Below are positions 54,916 through 63,944 of a stretch of DNA of 64,000 bases, one piece after another. The notes beneath the pieces were generated by a model that made no database searches, was not told the origin of the DNA, and saw only the letters and a program-made list of their open reading frames with translations. The first letter of the stretch is position 1. Each line of letters opens with the position of its first letter. The position numbers and the translations under genes were made by a program. Source of the stretch: Epilithonimonas hispanica (lineage in GTDB: Bacteria > Bacteroidota > Bacteroidia > Flavobacteriales > Weeksellaceae); the NCBI RefSeq assembly GCF_003385395.1, contig NZ_QNUG01000003.1:91488-155487 (forward strand), given 5' to 3'.

Positions 54916-54939
54916 CTTTTATTTTATTTAAATTTAAAA

Positions 54940-55245
54940 TTAATCTTTGTTTCTTTTCAGAATTGCTACTACTTGAACCACAAAACCTGCGATTACCAAA
55001 AGAGGAGCAAGTCTGATTCTTCTGAATGAGAAAATATCCTCGTTCCAATAATTAGGATCCAATTTCCCGTCTGGTGTTGTATTCGCATCAGCTCCCATCA
55101 TCAGAACAAATCCTAATAGAATCAATCCCAAACCAATCAACATCAGTTTGAAATTTTTGTTTCCAAAATAGAATGTCTTTTTTTCAACAGTTTCAGTCGT
55201 ACCAAACTGATCTGCTGAATATTTGTTTTTTGTTTTTTTTGCCAT
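54940..55245 (-). CDS. DUF3098 membrane protein
   Basis: A 101-residue protein with a basic N-terminus and two transmembrane helices (about 34-50 and 79-95), with a conserved MMGADANTTPDGKLDPNYWNEDIFSF loop. Fits DUF3098, a family found almost only in Bacteroidota beside ftsX and uppP. A cell-wall or division role is inferred only from that context. Confidence 0.82.
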   Translation of the reverse strand: MAKKTKNKYSADQFGTTETVEKKTFYFGNKNFKLMLIGLGLILLGFVLMMGADANTTPDGKLDPNYWNEDIFSFRRIRLAPLLVIAGFVVQVVAILKRNKD

Positions 55246-55247
55246 TT

Positions 55248-56147
55248 TTAAGAGTAATAAAGGTCATCCACATTGCTTCGTAAGAATCTCCAAGTTGCAA
55301 AGATAGTACTTGCTACTGTAATAAAAATACCAACAAACAAAACTATCAATACCAAAACAACATACTGATTGGTATCTTGCACGAACGGTGTTCCAATTTG
55401 ATTGGTGAAATAATACCAGATTCCGCCTAAAGCTAAAAGTCCGATAAATGCACCAATTAAACCAAGAACCAAAGCTTCTTTGATGAAAGGCATTAGAATA
55501 AATCTTCTTTTCGCTCCAACCAACTGCATTGTTTTGATAATGAATCTTTTAGAGAATATCTTAAGCCTGATTGAATTATTAATCAAAACCATTGCAACAA
55601 TCAAGAATAAAATTGAAAATGCTAAAATCCAAGTCAAGATTCTGTTTAGATTATTGTAAACATCTATAGTAAGCTTATTGTCGTTCGCTACATCTTTTAT
55701 ACCTTTTATGGCTTTTAATTGAGCTACAACATCGTCAATTTTTGCTGGATCTACAAACTCGGGTTTCAAAGTAACCTCAACAGATGCAGGGAAAATATCT
55801 TCTTCAAACAATGCATCAGCGTCTATTCCTAGTTGCTTTTTAGCAAGAACTGTCGCTTGTTGTTTGGAAATATACTTGGCTTGTTTTACATAATTTTGCT
55901 CCTTGATTTTCGCAAAAGTCTCTTCCTGAAATTTTAGTGTTTTCGCAGAATCTCTCGGGTCAAGATACTCATCAAAATAAGCTTCTACAACCAATTGTTC
56001 TTTGATATAATCAGAATATTTTTGAGCATTAATCAAAATCAATCCAAATAATCCTACAAGGAACAAAACCAGTGAAATACTGATAACTACAGTAATATTG
56101 CTGGATCGGAGTCTACTTTTGTTAAAATCGTCAACGGTCTTTGGCAT
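55248..56147 (-). CDS. ftsX: Cell division protein FtsX
   Basis: From the ATG at 56147 the protein has 299 residues (a TTG one codon earlier is possible). FtsX features: a cytoplasmic start, first membrane helix (ISISLVLFLVGLFGLIL), a large periplasmic loop (about 45-165), then three helices with the NNSIRLKIFSKRFIIKTMQLVGAKRRFILMPFI cytoplasmic linker. With FtsE it regulates peptidoglycan hydrolases at the septum. ftsE is not in this window. Confidence 0.93.
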   Translation of the reverse strand: MPKTVDDFNKSRLRSSNITVVISISLVLFLVGLFGLILINAQKYSDYIKEQLVVEAYFDEYLDPRDSAKTLKFQEETFAKIKEQNYVKQAKYISKQQATVLAKKQLGIDADALFEEDIFPASVEVTLKPEFVDPAKIDDVVAQLKAIKGIKDVANDNKLTIDVYNNLNRILTWILAFSILFLIVAMVLINNSIRLKIFSKRFIIKTMQLVGAKRRFILMPFIKEALVLGLIGAFIGLLALGGIWYYFTNQIGTPFVQDTNQYVVLVLIVLFVGIFITVASTIFATWRFLRSNVDDLYYS

Positions 56148-56309
56148 CAAAAAAATTTTTGCTAAAATAGAAATTTTCGTTTAAAATCTGGCGCAGTTGT
56201 CTGTTAATAAAATCATAAAAACTTTATAAAATGTACTATTTCATTCCTTTTTGAGAAAATTGAAACTCGGCATTTTTATTGTTTAAAGAATTTTACCAAA
56301 TCAAGAATT

Positions 56310-57296
56310 ATGAAAATTTTACGTCAAACCAGAGGCAAAAATTTCTTCTATACCAATCAACATAATGAAAAACTGAAGGATCAAGATAAAATCGATTTTA
56401 TCCAATCTCTTGTGATTCCGCCAGCGTGGACCAATGTAGAAATCACCACCAACAGACGGGCAAAAATATTGGCTATCGGACGCGACCAGAAAGGCAGAAA
56501 ACAATACATCTATAATCCGAAATTTCGTGCGAAAAAAGATGCGGACAAGTTTGACAGAATCCTCCATTTTGCAGAAAATCTGGAGCATATGAGACGGGTT
56601 ACCGGACAACATCTGCGTAAGAAAAAAATGTCGCGTGAAAAAGTAATGGCAGCAATGGTTAGGCTTTTAGATTCGGCTTATTTCCGACCAGGAAGTCCAA
56701 AATACACGCAGCAAAATAAAAGTTATGGCTTAACGACAATCCGTAAAAAACACCTGACTATAGAAGGAGACGAAATAATTTTTTCTTACAAAGGAAAATC
56801 GGGAAAATTCCAGGAAAAGCACATCATTAATTCAAAATTATCAAAAGTTATTGCCCAATTGGAAGAATTGCCTGGCTACAGACTTTTTAAATATTATGAT
56901 GAAGAGGAAGAATTAATTTTGGTCGAAAGCCAAGATCTTAACCAATACATCAAAGAAGTAATGGGCGAAGAATTTTCCGCAAAAGACTTCCGAACCTGGG
57001 CTGGAACTATGATTGCCGCAGGAATATTAGACGAACTTGGCATCTGTGAAAAACAACAGCAAAAGGAAATGAATAAAAGAATCCGAAATGCTATCGTTGC
57101 CGTATCCGAAAGATTGGGAAATACGCCTGCCGTTGCCCGAGATTCTTATATTGATCCCAGAATTTTTGAACATTATAAAAACGGACAAACCATCCAATAT
57201 TTCCAAAAAGAAATTAAAAAACTTTTGAAAAAGAATGAAAACCTATCAGAGACAGAAATAGGGGTTTTGTATATGTTAAAATCAAAAATGAATTAA
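56310..57296 (+). CDS. DNA topoisomerase IB
   Basis: A 328-residue bacterial type IB topoisomerase of the poxvirus-like branch. The catalytic tyrosine is Tyr280 in ARDSYIDPRIF; the other active-site pieces are RKKHL (arginine), SYKGKSGK (lysine) and the His/Arg-containing FRTWAGT. It relaxes supercoils through a 3'-phosphotyrosine. Such enzymes occur sporadically in bacteria. Convergent with and overlapping the NAD(P)HX repair gene by 4 bases. Confidence 0.92.
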   Translation: MKILRQTRGKNFFYTNQHNEKLKDQDKIDFIQSLVIPPAWTNVEITTNRRAKILAIGRDQKGRKQYIYNPKFRAKKDADKFDRILHFAENLEHMRRVTGQHLRKKKMSREKVMAAMVRLLDSAYFRPGSPKYTQQNKSYGLTTIRKKHLTIEGDEIIFSYKGKSGKFQEKHIINSKLSKVIAQLEELPGYRLFKYYDEEEELILVESQDLNQYIKEVMGEEFSAKDFRTWAGTMIAAGILDELGICEKQQQKEMNKRIRNAIVAVSERLGNTPAVARDSYIDPRIFEHYKNGQTIQYFQKEIKKLLKKNENLSETEIGVLYMLKSKMN

Positions 57297-58774
57297 CGCG
57301 AATGTTTGAAAACGGTCGAGATGTGGTTAATCAAATCTGTAGGTAACATTGCTTCTTTTGAAAATTCCACTGCTGCAAAATCACCGGCTTTTCCGTGAAG
57401 CCAAACTCCGAAAACACAAGCTTTTTCGATGTCATATTTTTGAGAAATCAATGATGTTAAAATTCCTGTGAGAACATCGCCGCTTCCGCCTTTTGCCATT
57501 CCAGAATTGCCTGTGATGTTATAGAAAACCTTTTGATTTGGCGTAATTACAACCGTATGATGATCTTTTAGAATGATGAAAATCTGCAATTCTTCTGCTT
57601 TCTGTTTTGCTAATTCTAATCTTTCAAAAGAGTTTTCTGTTTTCCCAAACAATCTTTCAAATTCTAAAGGATGTGGTGTGATGACAGAATGCTTTGGAAT
57701 AAGATTTAATTTCTGATTTTCTGCAATAATATTAAGCGCATCTGCATCCAGAACAACAGAATTTCTATAATTTTCAAGAAATTCTAATAGAGCTTTTTGC
57801 GTTTCGATCTCTTTTCCCAAACCCGGTCCGATTCCGTAAATTGCTTTATCCTGAATTTCTATTTCATTAATATGATTTTCGCCCGAATCTATGAACATTG
57901 CTTCAGGAACTTGAGATTGAAGAATAATGTTTCCACATTTCGGAGCAATTGTAAAAGTCAACCCGCTTCCGGTTTTCAAAGCTGATAAAGTAGACATCAG
58001 AACAGCTCCAATCTTACCATAACTTCCGCCAACCAAAACACTTTTCCCGTAAGTTCCTTTATGACTAAATTCTTCTCTAGGTTTGTAGATTTTCTTAATT
58101 AAAATTTCATCAATTACGAAATAATCGGTTTCTGCTTCATTAATAAAATCTTCATCAAGATCAATATCTAAAACAATAATTTTTCCACAGAATTTTTCCG
58201 TTTCTGGATGAAGAAAACTTTTTTTATAGAATTGAAAAGTCAAAGTAAAATCTGCTTTGAAAACTGCAGCATTTTTGTTGATCATTCTATCGGCAAACAA
58301 TCCTGTTGGAATATCAATAGAAATCTTCGAAGCCTGAATTTGGTTCAGATTTTCAATTAAATTTTTAAAATCATCAGACAATTCCCGGTTCAATCCATAG
58401 CCGAATAACGCATCAATTATTACAGAATTATCACGGTTATCAAATTCAGAATAATCTTTAATTGTAATTCCGCTGATTAGTTTTATTTTATTAAGATTAA
58501 TTTTTGCATCTTCAGAAAACTTAGAATTATTCTCATCAATAAAAACTTCGACATCAAATCCTTTCTCGTAAAGCATCCTTGCGATTACAAATCCATCACC
58601 GCCATTATTTCCGTTTCCAGCGAAAATCGAAAAATTTTGATTTGATTTAAAATTATCCACAATCCAATTTGCGCATTTTTTCGCGGCATTTTCCATCAGA
58701 CTGATAGAAGAAATTCCTTTTTCTATGGTTGCAGAATCACATTCTTTGATTTGAGAAGATGAAAGGATTTTCAT
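57293..58774 (-). CDS. nnr: Bifunctional NAD(P)H-hydrate epimerase / ADP-dependent dehydratase
   Basis: A 493-residue repair enzyme. The N-terminal epimerase (about residues 1-215) has the GNGNNGGDGFVIARML loop, and the C-terminal ADP-dependent dehydratase (about 225-493) has the ribokinase-like NSGMAKGGSGDVLTG motif and the GLGKEIETQ region. It converts damaged NAD(P)H hydrate back to NAD(P)H. Typical fused bacterial form. The upstream promoter is not clear. Confidence 0.94.
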   Translation of the reverse strand: MKILSSSQIKECDSATIEKGISSISLMENAAKKCANWIVDNFKSNQNFSIFAGNGNNGGDGFVIARMLYEKGFDVEVFIDENNSKFSEDAKINLNKIKLISGITIKDYSEFDNRDNSVIIDALFGYGLNRELSDDFKNLIENLNQIQASKISIDIPTGLFADRMINKNAAVFKADFTLTFQFYKKSFLHPETEKFCGKIIVLDIDLDEDFINEAETDYFVIDEILIKKIYKPREEFSHKGTYGKSVLVGGSYGKIGAVLMSTLSALKTGSGLTFTIAPKCGNIILQSQVPEAMFIDSGENHINEIEIQDKAIYGIGPGLGKEIETQKALLEFLENYRNSVVLDADALNIIAENQKLNLIPKHSVITPHPLEFERLFGKTENSFERLELAKQKAEELQIFIILKDHHTVVITPNQKVFYNITGNSGMAKGGSGDVLTGILTSLISQKYDIEKACVFGVWLHGKAGDFAAVEFSKEAMLPTDLINHISTVFKHSR

Positions 58775-58906
58775 TAGAATTAAATTTTAAAAGAGTGCAA
58801 TTTCAAATTTAATCAATAATATTCTTTTATCAATAGTAATAAATAAATCGATTTTTAAAAAAAAATTGATATTTTTGTTTATAACTAACTATAAAAAAAT
58901 ACAACT

Positions 58907-59281
58907 ATGGGATTTGTAAAAGAGTTTAAGGAATTTGCATTCAAAGGAAATGTAGTAGACTTAGCAGTCGGTGTCATCATTGGTGGCGCATTTGGCGCAA
59001 TCGTAAAATCATTGGTAGATGATGTAATTACACCACTTCTATTGACGCCAGCTTTAAAAGCTGCCGGTGCAGAAAACATCAAAGAATTGGCTTGGAACGG
59101 TGTAACTTACGGAAATTTCTTATCATCCGTAATCAGCTTTTTGGTAATTGCTTTTGTTTTATTTTGGTTAATAAAAGTTGCTAATAAACTTAATAAAAAA
59201 CCAGAAGCAGCTCCTGCAGGACCATCTTCTACGGATCAATTACTGATGGAAATCCGTGACGAACTTAAGAAAAAAGCTTAA
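58907..59281 (+). CDS. mscL: Large-conductance mechanosensitive channel MscL
   Basis: A 124-residue two-helix channel that opens under membrane tension during osmotic downshock. The first helix (about 13-42) carries the conserved FAFKGNVVDLAVGVIIGGAFGAIV, and the second starts near 67 (FLSSVISFLVIAFVLFWLIK). The C-terminal amphipathic helix is charged. A -7 box TATTTTTG lies at 58870-58877, about 30 bases before the start codon. Confidence 0.96.
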   Translation: MGFVKEFKEFAFKGNVVDLAVGVIIGGAFGAIVKSLVDDVITPLLLTPALKAAGAENIKELAWNGVTYGNFLSSVISFLVIAFVLFWLIKVANKLNKKPEAAPAGPSSTDQLLMEIRDELKKKA

Positions 59282-59284
59282 TAA

Positions 59285-59314
59285 AAATCGCCACTTTTGG
59301 AGTGGCGATTTTTT
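59285..59314. terminator. Terminator between mscL and the GLPGLI genes
   Basis: AAATCGCCACT-TTTGG-AGTGGCGATTT perfect hairpin followed by T-run; serves both convergent genes. Confidence 0.9.
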
Positions 59315-60161
59315 ATTTCAATAGGTCTAATTCTAAGATGTTATTATTCTTTTTCATTCTATCCATCATCATTTTCTCTTGAGACTTCATATAGTCTTTG
59401 TTATCTAATTTATTACCCGCATCATCTGTTACGTAAAACTGACCTTCCTGCGCTTTCTTTTTCAAATTCGCCATAGGATCTTTCCTGTAATTTTTATATA
59501 CTGTCTGATATTTTTTATAATCTAGCTTAATTGGCTTTTCGAATTCAAAAGCAAGAATATCTCTTTCAAGAGTATTATTTTTAATTCCTTTCAGCTCTAT
59601 CTTATGGAAGCCAGATTTGTCTTCAATCTTTACAATAAGACCTGGCAAACCATAGAATTTATAAGGTCCGTCCTGAATTGGAATGTCGGTTGAAAACCAA
59701 GCAATCCATTTTCTACCCGCAAAATCAGCTTCAGCTTTTTGAACGTTCCAAGTTCCAATTTTATCCTTATCTGATAAAATCTTCCAATTAAATTTGACTT
59801 GTTGATTAGAATCATAAAGTGTCATATCCAACGAAACAATGTGATTAATTTTAAAATCAGGATAAGACTTCAGAACTTTATACCCAACCACACCTTGTTT
59901 TCCAGACATCTGAACAGGTTCATCACTATGAGCAGCCATATTTTTTTTGAATTGAGCATCCATTATGGAGTCGTTTTGAAAAACATATTCGCTGTAATAT
60001 TTGGAGCCTTTTTTATCAATATCCAAAACCATTAATTCAGACATTTTGGTTTCAACATCCGTAGAATCTGTCTGGAACTGATAATCGTAATAAAATCTTT
60101 GGCTTTGAGAGGTTACTGAAATTGAAATTAGAAAGAAACTTAATAAAAATAATTGTTTCAT
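59313..60161 (-). CDS. GLPGLI family protein, copy 2
   Basis: A 282-residue protein with a signal peptide ending SVTSQS. Its central segment YKFYGLPGLIVKIEDKSG contains the family-naming GLPGLI motif. The rest is beta-rich (YYDYQFQTDSTDVE, WKILSDKDKIGTWNVQKAEADFAGR). Family function is unknown; members are found in Bacteroidota, often next to M56 or TonB-dependent proteins. It is a tandem paralogue of the gene upstream, 20 bases away. Confidence 0.9.
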   Translation of the reverse strand: MKQLFLLSFFLISISVTSQSQRFYYDYQFQTDSTDVETKMSELMVLDIDKKGSKYYSEYVFQNDSIMDAQFKKNMAAHSDEPVQMSGKQGVVGYKVLKSYPDFKINHIVSLDMTLYDSNQQVKFNWKILSDKDKIGTWNVQKAEADFAGRKWIAWFSTDIPIQDGPYKFYGLPGLIVKIEDKSGFHKIELKGIKNNTLERDILAFEFEKPIKLDYKKYQTVYKNYRKDPMANLKKKAQEGQFYVTDDAGNKLDNKDYMKSQEKMMMDRMKKNNNILELDLLK

Positions 60162-60181
60162 AGTTTTTAGTTAAATTAGTA

Positions 60182-61021
60182 TTACTTCACAATATCCAAC
60201 TCAATTCTATTATTGTCTTTTTTGATTCGAGCTTTCAAACGTTCTTCTTGTTCTTTTGCAATTTTGGCAGAAGTCCCATCTTTACCCGTCAAAATAATCG
60301 AAGTTCCGCCCATTTGGATTTGTTTAATTCCTTTCGTTGGGTCATTTTCGTATTCTTTAATCACTTTCTGAAATTGTTTGGAATTGATTGCAATTTCTTT
60401 AGCATCCCAAACATTAATATTAATATCACCCGAAATATTTTTAATGCCTTTCAGCTCCATTTTGTGAGAACCTGTTTTGTCTTCAATCTTAACAATCAGC
60501 CCTGGTAAACCATTAAATTTATAAGGTCCATCTTGAATTGGGATTTCTGTAGAGAACCAAGCAATCCAATGTCTGCCTGCAAAATCCGTTTCAGCTTTTT
60601 GAACATTCCACTCTCCTATTTTTTCTTTTTCTGACAATATTTTCCAGTTGATTTTTCGGTCATCAGAAATACTATACGCATCCATTCCCAATCTGCGATG
60701 GAGATTAATTTTATAATCAGGATAAGTTTTTGTTACAGAATATCTTACATCTCGTTTTCGCAAATCCGATTTCACATTAATAGAACCTGTTGCTTTCAGT
60801 TGTTGTTCCAAATCTGCTTTCATCAAAGAATCTGAATTAAAAACGGTGTAACTGTAATATTTGGAACCATCTTTTGTGGTGTCCAAGAACATCATTTCTG
60901 TTTTGACATCATCAACATTTGTAGAATCTGAAATGAATTTGTACTCGTAAATAAATCTTTTATTCTGAGCAATTGCTAGAACTCCTAAAATCAGAAATAA
61001 ATTAATTAGTAGTTTTTTCAT
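60182..61021 (-). CDS. GLPGLI family protein, copy 1
   Basis: A 279-residue paralogue of the next gene; signal peptide ends AIAQN. The GLPGLI motif is in YKFNGLPGLIVKIEDKTG, and the shared WKILSEKEKIGEWNVQKAETDFAGRHWIAWFSTEIPIQDGP is nearly the same in both, so a recent duplication is likely. It follows the M56 protease gene by 60 bases and is probably regulated with it. Confidence 0.9.
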   Translation of the reverse strand: MKKLLINLFLILGVLAIAQNKRFIYEYKFISDSTNVDDVKTEMMFLDTTKDGSKYYSYTVFNSDSLMKADLEQQLKATGSINVKSDLRKRDVRYSVTKTYPDYKINLHRRLGMDAYSISDDRKINWKILSEKEKIGEWNVQKAETDFAGRHWIAWFSTEIPIQDGPYKFNGLPGLIVKIEDKTGSHKMELKGIKNISGDININVWDAKEIAINSKQFQKVIKEYENDPTKGIKQIQMGGTSIILTGKDGTSAKIAKEQEERLKARIKKDNNRIELDIVK

Positions 61022-61081
61022 AGTTTTTGGTTTTAAAATAAAAGCCGGCGAACCGGCTAAAGTGTTAAGAATTTCAAATAC

Positions 61082-63157
61082 TTATTTTGTAATAACTTCT
61101 ATTTTTCCAGTTCCGTTAGTTTTGAAAATACTCATCGAAGAAATTATGCTAGGATCTAATTTCTGAAGTTCTGACTTTTCGACCTGTTTTCCATCAATAT
61201 AAATTGTTGTATTATCCAAATTAGATGATGCAGTTTTGTTGAGAACAAAAGTCTTATTGGAAGCGTTAATCTTTGAACTATCAACAAACACTATTTTATT
61301 AGGAGAATCCAAACTAGAATTAAAGCTGATTGTCCAAGGATTGTTCTGACGCATCTCTTTGTTCAATTCACGTTGCTTTTCCTGAAGCTTCTTTTGCTCT
61401 TCCATCAGTTCTTTCTGCTTTTCCTGAAGTTGCTTTCTTTTTTTCTCCATTTTTTTCAATTCTTTTGGAGACAATTTGGATTTTGCCTCATTATAGAAAA
61501 CATCATCAGAAAAACCATAACTGAAATTATCAGAAAAATTTGATTGAGGAAAATTGTAGTTGTCTTTCAGATATCTTACAGTTCCATCCGTAAAAGCATC
61601 TTTACCAAATTGGTCTGTAATCATTTTCTGAAACTCTTCATTGGTATAAAATTTTCCATATTTTTCAACAGCTTCCTCGGAACGTTTTTGTGCATCTTGA
61701 ATTATTTTCTGAAAATCAGGAGAATTGACTTTGATTTGCATTTTTTCAGCTTGCTCCTGTGCATTCTGCAAGTCTCTCTGAAATTTTGGAGATTTCATCA
61801 TTCGTTCAGCTATTTTTGCCTGCTTTTCTGCATCAGCAATTCTCTTTTTAAATTCTGGAGAATTAACCATTGCTTCAGCATCTCTGCCAGCTTTTTCTGC
61901 GTCGGCAATTATTTTCTTGAATTCCGGAGAATCATACATCTTTGCCATCGCTTCCGAATGTTCTTCCAAACCTTTTAGATTTCTCTGATAATTGTCAGAA
62001 TCTACAATAGATTGCAATTTATTAGAAAGATTTTCCAAATCATTTTCTAAAGCCTTATATTCTGATGAATCTTCTTTTTTAGCTTTTTTAAGAGCCGATA
62101 ATGCTTTGCTTTTTTCAGCCATTTTTGCACTAAGCGCAGACATCTTCAAATGGTCTTCTTTCAAAGCTTCAGAATATAATTGTGTTTGTTTTTGATGACT
62201 CATCGATAAACTGTCAAACTCAGACGCTTTAGGTTTTATCGTATCATTTTTCATTTCGTTAACAGCAATTTCAATTGCTTTGTTCGTTTCTGTAATTTCT
62301 TTGTTTTTAGCATTCACCATATAGGCGAATACCATAAAGAATAAGATTGGTAGCGCAAAAAGTTTGCGTGCGTAGCTGTACTTGGTTTGGTTTTTTGTAA
62401 GCATTGTAAGTCTTTTTTTGAGGTTAGATGATAAAAAAGGACTCGTAACAGGAATTACCGAACCCGAGAAATGACTCTCGAGAAGCATCTGCGCAAATGC
62501 TCTGGTGTCGGACTTTTTCACTGCTTTGTTGTCCGCCAAGTATTCGTGAATAAGATTGATTTCTTTGTTGATAAAGTAAAACACAGGATTGAACCAGAAA
62601 ATGGATTTTACCAATTGCAACAGGAGTTTATCCCAGCTGTGTTTTTGTTCTATATGAACCATCTCGTGCTTCAGAATCCGTTGTCCAACAGGAGAATTAA
62701 TCTCGATTGATTTTTTCCAGAACAGATTTCTGAAGAATGAAAATGGCGCATTATTAAGATTGGTCTGATAAAATTTGATTCCCTCGATAGTTTCATTCGG
62801 GAACTGATTTTTTATCGAATTGATTTTTAAAATTCCTAGTATTAATCTAATTAAAAGAGCGACTGAAACCACTCCAATAATTGTATAAAAAATTTGATAA
62901 ATAGTGATATCATAGTTTGTAGTTTGAGATTGGTTTTGATTGAATCCACTCAAAAGCAGATACAAACTCTTGTTTGTTTCTATCGTAAAATAAGAAACTT
63001 TTATCAAAGGCAGAACAAGACTCACAACCACCGAAGACAAAAGATAAAATCTATTGTAATGATGAAAAGTCTTATCCTTTAAAAACAAAAGATAATAGGC
63101 AAACATCACTGCTGAGCAGAGAATCATTTTGCCAAAATAAAGTAAAATTGGTTCCAT
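61082..63157 (-). CDS. M56-family BlaR1-like sensor metallopeptidase with repeat and plug-like C-terminus
   Basis: A 691-residue integral membrane protein. Four transmembrane helices lie in residues 1-110 and around 270-285, and the cytoplasmic zinc protease site HEMVH (164-168) has a third ligand candidate in NLIHEYLADN. After the last helix the periplasmic part holds four 23-residue repeats (410-501; SPEFKKIIADAEK-like), a KEKQKELMEEQ coiled coil (575-605) and a C-terminal plug-like segment (IYIDGKQVEKSEL ... SIFKTNGTGKIEVITK). It has no penicillin-binding domain, so beta-lactams are not the expected signal. The start overlaps the blaI stop by one base. Confidence 0.88.
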   Translation of the reverse strand: MEPILLYFGKMILCSAVMFAYYLLFLKDKTFHHYNRFYLLSSVVVSLVLPLIKVSYFTIETNKSLYLLLSGFNQNQSQTTNYDITIYQIFYTIIGVVSVALLIRLILGILKINSIKNQFPNETIEGIKFYQTNLNNAPFSFFRNLFWKKSIEINSPVGQRILKHEMVHIEQKHSWDKLLLQLVKSIFWFNPVFYFINKEINLIHEYLADNKAVKKSDTRAFAQMLLESHFSGSVIPVTSPFLSSNLKKRLTMLTKNQTKYSYARKLFALPILFFMVFAYMVNAKNKEITETNKAIEIAVNEMKNDTIKPKASEFDSLSMSHQKQTQLYSEALKEDHLKMSALSAKMAEKSKALSALKKAKKEDSSEYKALENDLENLSNKLQSIVDSDNYQRNLKGLEEHSEAMAKMYDSPEFKKIIADAEKAGRDAEAMVNSPEFKKRIADAEKQAKIAERMMKSPKFQRDLQNAQEQAEKMQIKVNSPDFQKIIQDAQKRSEEAVEKYGKFYTNEEFQKMITDQFGKDAFTDGTVRYLKDNYNFPQSNFSDNFSYGFSDDVFYNEAKSKLSPKELKKMEKKRKQLQEKQKELMEEQKKLQEKQRELNKEMRQNNPWTISFNSSLDSPNKIVFVDSSKINASNKTFVLNKTASSNLDNTTIYIDGKQVEKSELQKLDPSIISSMSIFKTNGTGKIEVITK

Positions 63158-63516
63158 TATTCCTTGTTTTTAAGTTCGTTTAACAAAAGCTCCAAATCTT
63201 TCACACTAATTTCGTTTTCTTCTACCAAAAACGAAACCGCATTGGTATATGACCCTTCAAAATAATTCTTAACCAAGCTTCTGATAGACTTTCCACTGTA
63301 ATTTTCTTTACTTATCAATGGGAAATATTCGTGTTGTCTTCCAAAAGTTTTATGACTTACAAATCCTTTCTCCATCAAGATTTTAAGGATCGTGGAAATC
63401 GTGTTGGTATGTGGTTTTGGTTCGGGAAACAATTCTAAAACGTCTTTTAAGAAACCTTTCTCTATCTGCCAAAGGTACTGCATTACCTGTTCTTCTGCTT
63501 TAGTTAACTTATTCAT
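63157..63516 (-). CDS. blaI: BlaI/MecI-family transcriptional repressor
   Basis: A 119-residue repressor with an N-terminal winged helix (KAEEQVMQYLWQIEKGFLKDVLELFP, residues 6-31, and TISTILKILMEKGFVSHKTFGRQHEYFPLI) and a C-terminal dimerisation helix. In BlaI/MecI the partner M56 protease triggers cleavage and derepression. The cleavage site here is not determined. It is autoregulated in all likelihood: an inverted repeat overlaps the transcription start region. Confidence 0.93.
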   Translation of the reverse strand: MNKLTKAEEQVMQYLWQIEKGFLKDVLELFPEPKPHTNTISTILKILMEKGFVSHKTFGRQHEYFPLISKENYSGKSIRSLVKNYFEGSYTNAVSFLVEENEISVKDLELLLNELKNKE

Positions 63517-63546
63517 AATCTAATACTTTAAAAACAATCAATCTTA

Positions 63547-63598
63547 TATCACTAAAAACTTAGTAATACAAATGTAGGATTAATTTTCATTCGTACAA
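63547..63598 (-). promoter_or_regulatory. blaI promoter with inverted-repeat operator
   Basis: Minus strand: TTG at 63596-63598, 19-base spacer, TACATTTG at 63569-63576. Directly after it lies TATTACTAA-GTTT-TTAGTGATA (63547-63568), nine-base arms with one mismatch. Position at the transcription start fits repression by BlaI. Confidence 0.75.
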
Positions 63599-63687
63599 CT
63601 ATTTTTATAGTTAAAAGACGTTAAATATCATAACTAATTGAAAATCAAAACACAAACAATTATTACTCAAAAATTTCATTCTATAAC

Positions 63688-63717
63688 TTGACTTGTATCG
63701 AAAAAGTCTTATCTTTG
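63688..63717 (+). promoter_or_regulatory. Promoter of tRNA-fMet
   Basis: TTG at 63688-63690, 19-base spacer, TATCTTTG at 63710-63717; the tRNA begins 11 bases further. A full consensus match. Confidence 0.85.
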
Positions 63718-63728
63718 CACCACAATAT

Positions 63729-63804
<76 letters not shown>

Positions 63805-63809
63805 ATTTA

Positions 63810-63838
63810 AGAGAATCACAATTGTGGTTCTCTTTTTT
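63810..63838 (+). terminator. Terminator of tRNA-fMet
   Basis: AGAGAATCACAATTGTGGTTCTCT hairpin (one mismatch pair) followed by a T-run. Confidence 0.85.
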
Positions 63839-63842
63839 ATTT

Positions 63843-63944
63843 ATGGAAGAATTTGTTGTTTACGTTTTATATTCAGAGAAATTTGGATCAGTACCAAAAC
63901 TGGATCAGTACCAAAACTTGTGTTTAAGCAAAAATGTTTTGTAG
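63843..63944 (+). pseudogene. Truncated GIY-YIG endonuclease gene fragment
   Basis: A 33-codon frame starting MEEFVVYVLYSEKF, which is the start of GIY-YIG family proteins that often follow tRNA genes in Flavobacteriia. After residue 14 the sequence departs (GSVPKLDQYQN) and stops, so the GIY-YIG core is missing. The break coincides with a 17-base tandem repeat at 63884. Confidence 0.6.
63884..63917 (+). repeat. 17-bp exact tandem duplication
   Basis: TGGATCAGTACCAAAAC at 63884-63900 is repeated without change at 63901-63917. It lies at the point where the GIY-YIG fragment breaks off and may mark a mobile-element end. Confidence 0.8.
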
